Assembly (NCBI GenBank): GCA_902494945.1 | Contig: CABUVF010000090.1 | Location: 1-8,336, forward strand | Reading direction: 5' to 3' | Source: an uncultured Collinsella sp. | Lineage (GTDB): Bacteria > Actinomycetota > Coriobacteriia > Coriobacteriales > Coriobacteriaceae | Length of the DNA stretch: 8,336 nucleotides | Shown here: in pieces, positions 1-7,305 of the stretch | Numbering within the stretch: the first letter of the stretch is position 1 | Layout: each line of letters begins with the position of its first letter | Program-made: the position numbers and the translations under genes | Notes under the pieces: model-generated | Database searches by the model: none | What the model saw: the letters and a program-made list of their open reading frames with translations, nothing else | What the model was told of the DNA's origin: nothing

Positions 1-8
1 GCAATAAG

Positions 9-35
9 AAATCTTATATGAATTGACTTAGATTT
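9..35. promoter_or_regulatory. inverted repeat, candidate HspR operator
   Basis: AAATCTTA (9-16) and TTAGATTT (28-35) are inverted copies with one mismatched pair, separated by 11 bases, and they enclose the TTGACT box. HspR in Streptomyces binds HAIR sites (CTTGAGT-N7-ACTCAAG). This dyad contains only a loose version (CTTATAT at 13-19 and ACTTAG at 26-31). Its position over a likely promoter of the operon that encodes HspR is the main argument, and the assignment is inference. Confidence 0.35.
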
Positions 36-93
36 TGTATATTCCGGCCCATAAGGGGATACACTACATCCTGAAAGACAAGCCGAAACACCG

Positions 94-110
94 CTCGGCA
101 GACCGCCGAG
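94..110 (+). other. hairpin in the dnaK 5' leader
   Basis: CTCGGC (94-99) and GCCGAG (105-110) pair perfectly around a 5-base loop, and G93-T111 can add a wobble pair. An upstream GCCGA (82-86) can pair with the same TCGGC, so two exclusive folds are possible. The structure sits about 20 bases before the ribosome site. A role in mRNA stability or translation is possible but not shown. Confidence 0.4.
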
Positions 111-144
111 TCGGTGCAAACGCACAAGAGAGAGGGAATTTCTA

Positions 145-2037
<1,893 letters not shown>

Positions 2038-2039
2038 TC

Positions 2040-2882
2040 ATGTCCGCCCGTAAAGCTCGCACGGAGGCGGCCGCCGCTGGCGCCGCCCCCGTTGACTCTG
2101 AGGAGAAGGACGTGAAGATTCCCGTAGAGGCCGTTGACGATACCGAGGCCAACGAGGCCCCGGCCGCCGAGGCTGCCGAGAACCAGGTAGAGGATTCTAA
2201 CAAGGAGGCGACGATGACCGAGGACGAGATGGTGGAAGCCGCTATCCGCGCCGGTGAAGAAGCCGCCGACAACGACTTTAAGCTCAAGTTCGAGCAGGCC
2301 CAAAAGGAGCTTGCCGATGTGCGCAATGAGCTCGATGCTGCGGCAGAGGCTCAGAAGGCCGCCGAGGACAAGGCGAAGGACGCTACCGAGCGCACCGCCC
2401 GTCTGCAGGCCGACTGGGAGAACTTCCGTCGCCGCACCGCCAACGAGCGCATCGCCGAGCGCGAGCGCGCGACCGAGAAGCTTGTCACCGCGCTGTTGCC
2501 GGTGATCGACGATATCGAGCGCGCAATCGACCATGCCCGCAGCCAAGAGCTTTCCGACGACTTTAAGCAGTTCGTCGACGGCGTTGACGCGGTGCATGCC
2601 AAGCTGCTCGATGTGTTTGCTCACGAGGGCGTTGAGCCCATCGACCCCAAGGGCGAGGCGTTCGATCCGCTCGAGCACCAGGCCGTGGGGCGTGTCGAGG
2701 ACGCATCGCAGTACGACGAGACCGTAAACGACGTGTACCAGAAGGGCTACCGCATGGCGGACCGCATCCTGCGCTCCGCGATGGTGACGGTGACCTACGG
2801 TGGCGAGAAGCGCCCCGCACCGGAGCCCGAAGCGGCGCCCGAGGATGCTGCGGCCGATACGGCCGAGAGCACCGAGGAGTAA
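2040..2882 (+). CDS. grpE: Nucleotide exchange factor GrpE
   Basis: Homodimeric co-chaperone that releases ADP from DnaK so that ATP can rebind and substrate leave. The C-terminal domain matches the GrpE signature: FDPLEHQA (208-215), then KGYRMADRILRSAMVTV, ending near residue 251. Before it, roughly residues 75-135 form a charged coiled coil, the long dimer stalk of the family. At 280 residues it is longer than usual (about 200). The excess is an Ala/Glu-rich, low-complexity N-terminus of about 58 residues and a short acidic tail. The first ATG is two bases after the dnaK stop with GAGGA (2026-2030) as its ribosome site. However, Met59 (2214) has a perfect AAGGAGG five bases upstream and would give a 222-residue protein of normal length. 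Val25 (GTG at 2112) also follows a purine-rich stretch. The family is certain; the start is open. Confidence 0.95.
   Translation: MSARKARTEAAAAGAAPVDSEEKDVKIPVEAVDDTEANEAPAAEAAENQVEDSNKEATMTEDEMVEAAIRAGEEAADNDFKLKFEQAQKELADVRNELDAAAEAQKAAEDKAKDATERTARLQADWENFRRRTANERIAERERATEKLVTALLPVIDDIERAIDHARSQELSDDFKQFVDGVDAVHAKLLDVFAHEGVEPIDPKGEAFDPLEHQAVGRVEDASQYDETVNDVYQKGYRMADRILRSAMVTVTYGGEKRPAPEPEAAPEDAAADTAESTEE
2202..2216 (+). promoter_or_regulatory. strong internal ribosome site and start in grpE
   Basis: AAGGAGG (2202-2208) lies five bases before an in-frame ATG (2214-2216). It is closer to the Shine-Dalgarno consensus than the site in front of the first ATG of grpE. Starting here removes the 58-residue low-complexity extension and gives a GrpE of standard length. 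It may be the only start or a second one. Confidence 0.6.
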
Positions 2883-2887
2883 TTGAG

Positions 2888-2920
2888 AAGGGCCCCGGGG
2901 CAACACCCGGGGCCCTTTCT
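2888..2920 (+). terminator. intrinsic terminator or attenuator between grpE and dnaJ
   Basis: A perfect 12-bp stem (2888-2899 with 2906-2917, core GGGCCCCGGG) closes a 6-base loop and ends in a short T-rich tail (TTTCT). It begins five bases after the grpE stop codon. The stem is strong but the tail is short, so termination may be partial, which would let some transcripts continue into dnaJ and hspR. It could also protect the 3' end of a dnaK-grpE message. Confidence 0.75.
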
Positions 2921-2946
2921 GACCTAGTGCCATATGAAAGCATGAG

Positions 2947-2967
2947 CCGCCGTCCGCTGGACGGCGG
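2947..2967 (+). other. hairpin just upstream of the dnaJ ribosome site
   Basis: CCGCCGTCC (2947-2955) and GGACGGCGG (2959-2967) are perfect inverted copies around a 3-base gap. In RNA the innermost pair would probably open to give an 8-bp stem. It ends 7 bases before the dnaJ Shine-Dalgarno and has no T tail, so it is not a terminator. It could act as a 5' stabiliser for a processed dnaJ-hspR message. Function is inferred. Confidence 0.5.
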
Positions 2968-2989
2968 ATGAAACAGGAGAGGAGCTACG

Positions 2990-3955
2990 ATGGCTGCAGG
3001 CAAAACCTTCTATGACATCCTGGGCGTATCCAAGAGCGCCTCCGACAAAGAGATCAAGAGCGCGTTTCGCAAGCTCGCGCAAAAATATCACCCCGATGCC
3101 GGCGGCGACGAGGCCAAGTTTAAGGAGATTAGCGAGGCCTACGAGACGCTTTCGGACGAGAAGAAGCGCAAAGAGTACGACCAGATGCTTATGTTTGGCG
3201 GCATGCCGGGCGCAGGCGGCGCGTATGGCGGCGGCTACGGTGCCGGCGCGGGTGCCAGCGGCTGGGGCGACATCTTCGACAGCATCTTTAGCGGCAACGG
3301 CGCCTGGGGCAGCGATTGGGGCTCGGGCTTTGCCGGGGCTGCAGGTAATGCCGGTGCCGGCACGGGTCGCAGCCGCGCTCGCAAGGGCGGCGACCTGTCG
3401 CTGACCGTCGATGTGACGGCCGAGGACGCGTTTCGCGGCGTGACGCACAAGGTCACCTATCGCATTCCTTCGACAGGTGAGCAGCAGACCATTACGGTCT
3501 CGGTGCCCGCGGGCGCGGTCGACGGCGGCAAGCTACGCTACAAGCGTCGCGGCGAGTATGGCGTTGCGGGTGGCGAGCGCGGCGACCTGGTCGTGACCAC
3601 GCATGTGGAGGAGCACCCGCTGTTTAAGCGCAAGGGTGCCGATGTGACCATGGAGGTACCGATCTCGGTTTACGAGGCGGCGCTCGGCTGCACGGTGGAT
3701 GTGCCCACACCCGGCGGCGCGACGGTTCGTCTGAAGGTGCCCGCGGGTACCCAGACGGGCAAGAAGTTCCGCTTTAAGGAGATGGGCGCGCCCGATGTTA
3801 AGCACCGTGGCCGCACGGGCGCGCTGCTCGTCGAGATCAAGGTGCAGGTTCCCACGAACCTGTCCGACGATGAGCGCGATGCCATGACCAAGCTGCGCGA
3901 GGCCGACACGCGCGACTATCGCGAGAAGGTCAATCGTTACAAGGCGACGTACTAG
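2990..3955 (+). CDS. dnaJ: DnaJ-family co-chaperone without zinc finger (class B Hsp40)
   Basis: Delivers unfolded clients to DnaK and stimulates its ATPase through the J domain. Residues 6-68 form the J domain with the invariant HPD at 34-36. A Gly-rich linker (about 70-125) follows and contains the conserved WGDIFDSIF segment. After it come two beta-sandwich client-binding domains (about 130-290) and a short C-terminal dimerisation helix region. The four CxxCxGxG zinc repeats of classical DnaJ are absent and the only cysteine is in ALGCTVDV, so this is a class B (CbpA-type) protein. At 321 residues the length fits that class. The ATG has a strong AGGAGAGGAG (2975-2984) five bases upstream. 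It lies between a terminator-like hairpin and hspR, so it may be expressed at a lower level than dnaK. A classical zinc-finger DnaJ may exist elsewhere in the genome. Confidence 0.93.
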   Translation: MAAGKTFYDILGVSKSASDKEIKSAFRKLAQKYHPDAGGDEAKFKEISEAYETLSDEKKRKEYDQMLMFGGMPGAGGAYGGGYGAGAGASGWGDIFDSIFSGNGAWGSDWGSGFAGAAGNAGAGTGRSRARKGGDLSLTVDVTAEDAFRGVTHKVTYRIPSTGEQQTITVSVPAGAVDGGKLRYKRRGEYGVAGGERGDLVVTTHVEEHPLFKRKGADVTMEVPISVYEAALGCTVDVPTPGGATVRLKVPAGTQTGKKFRFKEMGAPDVKHRGRTGALLVEIKVQVPTNLSDDERDAMTKLREADTRDYREKVNRYKATY

Positions 3956-4027
3956 GGCGGTCGCGGCGCACACCCACGCCCGCGGGCTTATGATGGACGA
4001 TAACGAGACGGAAAGGGGTCAGGTAGC

Positions 4028-4444
4028 ATGGCCGAGGACAATAGGAACAAACCGCTGTACATGATCAGCGTGGCGGCCGAGCTGACCGGCATGCACCCGC
4101 AGACTCTACGCGTCTACGAGTCCAAGGGCCTGGTGAACCCCCAGCGCTCGGGCGGTAACACGCGCCTGTATTCGCGCGCCGATATCGAGCGTCTGGAACT
4201 CATCAACCAACTGACCGACGAGGGCATCAACCTTGCCGGCGTGGTGCGCATCCTCGATATGAAGGAGCGTGCTGAGGAGCGCGAGCGCGAGAACGAAAAA
4301 CTCCGCGCTCGCGTGCGCCAGCTCGAGGACGAGCTGCACGAGTATAAGATGCAGAAGAAGATCACCGCCCTGGCCCCGCGCGACGGCGCAGTCAACCCCG
4401 AGCAAGTCATGCGCAAGCTGCTAGGTACGGGTAGCGACCTATAG
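4028..4444 (+). CDS. hspR: Heat-shock transcriptional repressor HspR (MerR family)
   Basis: DNA-binding repressor of the dnaK cluster in actinomycetes, where DnaK acts as a co-repressor so that free chaperone shuts off its own genes. The 138-residue protein has an N-terminal MerR-type helix-turn-helix (about 13-32, MISVAAELTGMHPQTLRVYE), a wing with RSGGNTRLYS (40-49), and the HspR hallmark DEGINLAGVVRIL (64-76). A charged coiled coil follows (about 77-111), used by MerR proteins to dimerise. The tail lacks metal-binding cysteines, as expected for HspR. The start has a GAAAGGGG (4011-4018) ribosome site nine bases upstream. It follows dnaJ by 72 bases in which I see no terminator. TATGAT (3989-3994) resembles a -10 box but has no -35. 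It is the last gene of the cluster, so autoregulation is likely. Confidence 0.93.
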   Translation: MAEDNRNKPLYMISVAAELTGMHPQTLRVYESKGLVNPQRSGGNTRLYSRADIERLELINQLTDEGINLAGVVRILDMKERAEERERENEKLRARVRQLEDELHEYKMQKKITALAPRDGAVNPEQVMRKLLGTGSDL

Positions 4445-4455
4445 CTCCGCCGACG

Positions 4456-4499
4456 CTGCCGGGCACTCATTGGGGACAGACTTAAATGAGTGCCCGCAG
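4456..4499. repeat. inverted repeat A with a GGGGACAG core
   Basis: Arms GGGCACTCATT (4461-4471) and AATGAGTGCCC (4485-4495) pair perfectly around a 13-base loop GGGGACAGACTTA (4472-4484). CTGC (4456-4459) and GCAG (4496-4499) extend the stem past a bulged C. No T tail follows. The loop is nearly complementary to 4581-4593, so it can also pair with a distant site. The design (palindrome with a GGGGACAG segment) resembles REP-type bacterial repeats mobilised by RAYT transposases, but this link is inference and no such transposase is in the window. Confidence 0.75.
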
Positions 4500-4597
4500 A
4501 ATGAGAGTGGATAATCTCCCGTTTTTGGCCTGTTTGCAGGCTCAAAGTGGGAGATTATCCACTCTCGTCATTTCGGCGTCTAAGTCTGCCCCCGGCA
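4457..4597. repeat. composite inverted-repeat element enclosing A and B
   Basis: The outer ends are inverted copies: TGCCGGG (4457-4463) against CCCGGCA (4591-4597), and GGGGACAGACTTA (4472-4484) against TAAGTCTGCCCCC (4581-4593, one mismatch). The left copy differs by bases placed between the two parts. The result is a 141-base element with related inverted ends and an inner stem-loop, like a pair of REP units in opposite orientation or a small MITE. I see no clear target-site duplication and no reading frame inside. From 4598 to 4698 I see no convincing feature. Confidence 0.6.
4501..4568. repeat. inverted repeat B, long stem with a second hairpin in its loop
   Basis: GAGAGTGGATAATCTCCC (4503-4520) has a perfect 18-base inverted copy at 4549-4566. 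A wobble pair and an A-T pair extend it to 4501-4568. Inside the loop GCCTG (4528-4532) pairs with CAGGC (4537-4541) around TTTG. There is no T-rich tail on either strand, so it is not a standard terminator, though so strong a stem could stop 3' decay after hspR. Confidence 0.8.
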
Positions 4598-4698
4598 CCC
4601 AACTCGTTCTTTGCTTTACTGAGATAAAGTGAACGTGCAGATTCGTAACCCACTCGCAACCGTTCTATGGCACGATATTGAACGAATGTATGCTATGC

Positions 4699-4716
4699 GC
4701 CCAAATCGTTTTGGGC
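4699..4716 (+). other. hairpin next to the ribosome site of the hydratase gene
   Basis: GCCCAAA (4699-4705) and TTTGGGC (4710-4716) form a 7-bp stem with a 4-base loop. It ends five bases before the GGGAGA ribosome site (4722-4727). It could influence ribosome access, but a chance origin is not excluded. It does not resemble the eukaryotic iron-responsive element. Confidence 0.4.
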
Positions 4717-4731
4717 AGAGTGGGAGACAGT

Positions 4732-7032
4732 ATGGTCAAGCTGTACGAGGACGGCATCTACCTGCGCGGCGGCAGCGAGGTTGTGCCTGCGGCCGAGGCT
4801 GCCGAGCGCGGTATTACGCAGACGCCCGAGGATGCCAAGCGCGGCACCATCGCGTATTCGATCCTCCAGGCACACAATACGTCCGGAGATCCCGAGGCAC
4901 TCAAGATTCGCTTCGACGCCATGGCGAGCCACGACATCACCTTTGTCGGCATCATCCAGACGGCGCGCGCCTCGGGCATGGAGCAGTTCCCGCTGCCTTA
5001 CGTGCTCACCAACTGCCATAATTCGCTGTGCGCCGTGGGCGGCACCATCAACGAGGACGACCACGTCTTTGGCCTCTCGGCCGCCAAGAAGTACGGTGGC
5101 ATCTTCGTTCCGCCGCATATCGCCGTTATCCACTCCTTTATGCGTGAGAACTTCGCGGGCTGCGGCAAGATGATCCTGGGTTCCGACTCGCACACCCGCT
5201 ACGGCGCTCTGGGCACTATGGCCGTGGGCGAGGGCGGTGGCGAGCTGGCAAAGCAACTGCTGCGCGACACCTACGACGTCGCCTATCCCGGCGTCGTCGC
5301 CATCTACCTCACGGGTGCCCCGCGCCCCGGCGTCGGCCCGCACGATGTGGCGCTCGCCATCATCCGCGCTGTCTTTGCCAAGGGCTACGTCAAGAACAAG
5401 GTCATGGAGTTTGTGGGCCCCGGCATCGCGAGCATGACGACCGACTACCGCAACGGCGTCGACGTCATGACCACCGAGACCACCTGCCTGTCGAGCATCT
5501 GGGCCACCGACGAGGACACGCACGCGTTTTTGACCATGCACGGCCGCGGCGACGACTATCGCGAGCTCAAGCCCGCCGATGTCGCCTACTACGACGGTTG
5601 CGTCGAGGTCGACCTGTCGAGCATCAAGCCCATGATCGCGCTGCCATTCCATCCCTCCAACGGCTTTGAGATCGACGAGCTCAACGAAAACCTCGAGGAC
5701 ATCCTTCACGAGGTGGAGCTTGAGGCCGCCAAGATCGGCGAGGGCAAGACGCACTTTAGCCTGCTCGGCAAGATCGTCGACGGCAAGCTGCACGTGCAGC
5801 AGGGCGTTATCGCCGGCTGCTCGGGCGGCAACTATGACTCCGTGGTCCAGGCTGCCCGCGTGCTCAAGGGCGCCAATACCGGCTGCGGCGAGTTCTCGCT
5901 GTCGGTCTATCCCACGAGCCAGCCCGTGGCGCTCGAACTTACACGCCGCGGCTACATCTACGACCTCATGGAGGCCGGCGCAATCGTGCGCACGGCATTC
6001 TGCGGCCCGTGCTTCGGCGCCGGCGACACGCCCGCCAACAACGGCCTTTCGATCCGTCACACCACGCGCAACTTCCCCAACCGCGAGGGTTCCAAGCCGG
6101 GTAATGGCCAGCTGAGCGCCGTGGCCCTGATGGACGCCCGCTCCATTGCGGCAACGGCTGCCAACGGCGGCGTCCTGACGCCGGCGACCGACCTGCCCGA
6201 GGACACTTGGGACGAGGCCTGCGAGTACACCTTTGACGACGCGCCGTACAAGAAGCGCGTGTACTGGGGCTTTGGCAAGGCGGAGCCTGCCGACGAGCTG
6301 GTCGAAGGCCCCAACATCAAGCCGTGGCCCGCGATGGAGCCGCTCGGCGACGACATCCTGCTCAAGGTTTGCTCCAAGATCATGGACCCGGTCACCACGA
6401 CCGACGAGCTCATTCCCTCGGGCGAGACGAGCTCCTTCCGCTCCAACCCGCTGGGCCTGGCTGAGTTTACGCTGAGCCGCCGCGACCCGGCCTACGTGGG
6501 TCGCTCCAAGGAGGTCGACGCTGTGGAGAAGCGTCGCGTTGCCGGCGAGTCCGCGGGCGACCTGGCGGCACTCGATGCCGAGCTTGCCGGTGTGTTTGAG
6601 GCGCTGGCCGGCGCGGGTGTCGCGGCCGATGCCAAGGCGACCGAGTTCGGTTCCATGATTTACGCCAAGAAGCCTGGCGACGGCAGCGCCCGCGAGCAGG
6701 CCGCGAGCTGCCAGCGCGTAATTGGCGGCCTGGCCAACATCGTCCACGAGTACGCCACCAAGCGCTATCGCTCCAACGTGATGAACTGGGGCATGGTGCC
6801 CTTCCAGATGGAGGCCGAGCCCAACTTTGAGGTGGGCGATTACGTCTTTGTGCCGGGTATCCGTGCCGCGCTCGATGGCGACCTGAAGGACATCGCCGCC
6901 TACGTGGTGCGCGCCGATGGTGCGGTCGAGCAGATTGAGCTCTACATTGCCGATATGACGGCAGAGGAGCGTGCCATCGTCAAGGCCGGCTGCCTCATCA
7001 ACTACAACAAGTTCAAGGCCGCTGCCGAGTAA
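4732..7032 (+). CDS. Aconitase-family hydratase, divergent
   Basis: Predicted cytoplasmic iron-sulfur hydro-lyase of the aconitase superfamily, 766 residues from the ATG at 4732 (ribosome site GGGAGA, 4722-4727). The frame stays open upstream to a TTG at 4678, but that start has no good ribosome site. The N-terminal three-domain core has GSDSHT (150-155), the family's substrate-binding segment. Cluster ligands are probably C363 (AGCSGG), C424 and C427 (FCGPC). The C-terminal swivel domain carries GDGSAREQAA (649-658), equivalent to the SSREHAA catalytic loop of aconitase, with R654 conserved. Canonical aconitases have SCTNS and SREHA where this has GCSGG and AREQA. That argues for a divergent subgroup, possibly the YbhJ-type putative hydratases, and the substrate cannot be named with confidence. 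No citrate synthase or isocitrate dehydrogenase gene is beside it. It appears to be a single-gene unit ending at the terminator at 7179-7210. Confidence 0.88.
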   Translation: MVKLYEDGIYLRGGSEVVPAAEAAERGITQTPEDAKRGTIAYSILQAHNTSGDPEALKIRFDAMASHDITFVGIIQTARASGMEQFPLPYVLTNCHNSLCAVGGTINEDDHVFGLSAAKKYGGIFVPPHIAVIHSFMRENFAGCGKMILGSDSHTRYGALGTMAVGEGGGELAKQLLRDTYDVAYPGVVAIYLTGAPRPGVGPHDVALAIIRAVFAKGYVKNKVMEFVGPGIASMTTDYRNGVDVMTTETTCLSSIWATDEDTHAFLTMHGRGDDYRELKPADVAYYDGCVEVDLSSIKPMIALPFHPSNGFEIDELNENLEDILHEVELEAAKIGEGKTHFSLLGKIVDGKLHVQQGVIAGCSGGNYDSVVQAARVLKGANTGCGEFSLSVYPTSQPVALELTRRGYIYDLMEAGAIVRTAFCGPCFGAGDTPANNGLSIRHTTRNFPNREGSKPGNGQLSAVALMDARSIAATAANGGVLTPATDLPEDTWDEACEYTFDDAPYKKRVYWGFGKAEPADELVEGPNIKPWPAMEPLGDDILLKVCSKIMDPVTTTDELIPSGETSSFRSNPLGLAEFTLSRRDPAYVGRSKEVDAVEKRRVAGESAGDLAALDAELAGVFEALAGAGVAADAKATEFGSMIYAKKPGDGSAREQAASCQRVIGGLANIVHEYATKRYRSNVMNWGMVPFQMEAEPNFEVGDYVFVPGIRAALDGDLKDIAAYVVRADGAVEQIELYIADMTAEERAIVKAGCLINYNKFKAAAE

Positions 7033-7047
7033 CGCACTTAATTGTCC

Positions 7048-7121
7048 GCCCGGGGCTTACCCTTTCCCGCTCGCTCACGCGCTTCGCGAGGGTCGCGTTC
7101 GGGAAAGGGTAAGCCCCGGGC
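7048..7121. repeat. 22-bp perfect palindrome downstream of the hydratase
   Basis: The 22 bases at 7048-7069 (GCCCGGGGCTTACCC then TTTCCCG) are exactly complementary to 7100-7121. The 30-base loop is rich in CG and can fold again (CTCGC at 7070-7074 with GCGAG at 7086-7090). It begins 16 bases after the stop codon and has no T tail, with a proper terminator lying further on. It looks like a dispersed intergenic palindrome or a 3' stabilising element rather than a terminator. Confidence 0.75.
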
Positions 7122-7178
7122 TACATTTCTGCGTTCTCGTTGGGTCTTGGGGGACGCTAATAAATAGACTTACTTGAT

Positions 7179-7210
7179 GCCGCCCCTTTTTATTGGGGCG
7201 GCTTCTTTTT
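7179..7210 (+). terminator. intrinsic terminator of the hydratase gene
   Basis: GCCGCCCC (7179-7186) and GGGGCGGC (7195-7202) form an 8-bp stem with an 8-base loop, followed directly by TTCTTTTT. The T tail is on the + strand only, so it ends rightward transcription from the hydratase gene. Confidence 0.85.
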
Positions 7211-7256
7211 GTCGAAAACCACCACAAAGGGGGCAGGCACCTTTGTGGTGGTGGGG
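7211..7256. repeat. inverted repeat C (ACCACCACAAAGG arms), also a likely minus-strand terminator
   Basis: ACCACCACAAAGG (7218-7230) pairs perfectly with 7240-7252 around the 9-base core GGGCAGGCA. The left flank GTCGAAAACC and left arm, 20 bases in all, are identical in copy D at 8077-8096. Read on the minus strand the stem is followed by TTTTCG, and it lies about 50 bases past the stop of the minus-strand gene, so it can serve as its terminator. The core is in the opposite orientation to that of copy D. Confidence 0.85.
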
Positions 7257-7305
7257 ACGAGCTCGATGCTGTTGTGATTGTTGAGCGGCATGTTAATGGG
7301 CGGCT

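Larger units (their letters stand above)
1..144 (+). promoter_or_regulatory. dnaK promoter and leader region
   Basis: This AT-rich stretch precedes dnaK, which is preceded by a purine-rich ribosome site (GAGAGGGA, 129-136) eight bases before the ATG. Several promoter parts are visible but no pair is ideal. TTGACT at 23-28 is a good -35 but has no -10 at normal spacing. TATATT at 38-43 is a fair -10 with only a weak -35 (TTATAT, 14-19, spacer 18). TACACT at 60-65 is another possible -10. No CIRCE element (the HrcA operator) is present, which fits control by the HspR encoded downstream. The promoter is inferred from position, and the exact start site cannot be fixed by eye. Confidence 0.55.

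Noticed and set aside
106..117. CCGAGTCGGTGC, identical to the end of the Cas9 tracrRNA scaffold
   Set aside because: A 12-base match in the dnaK leader with no repeats, no cas gene and no following T run; chance.
3990..4065. Short open frame (ATGATGGACGAT...) overlapping the hspR start
   Set aside because: It has no ribosome site, is out of frame with hspR and ends soon after entering it; more likely just the hspR leader.
4461..4495. CIRCE-like halves GCACTC and GAGTGC near the heat-shock cluster
   Set aside because: CIRCE needs TTAGCACTC-N9-GAGTGCTAA; here the halves are 19 bases apart, the TTA/TAA ends are missing, and the site lies after the cluster rather than before dnaK.
4678..4731. 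Upstream TTG start for the hydratase adding 18 residues
   Set aside because: No ribosome site precedes it and the added segment would span the hairpin and the real ribosome site at 4722-4727.
4693..6747. 684-codon open frame on the minus strand opposite the hydratase
   Set aside because: Same cause: the hydratase frame has clear family motifs and the reverse frame has no ribosome site or recognisable domain.
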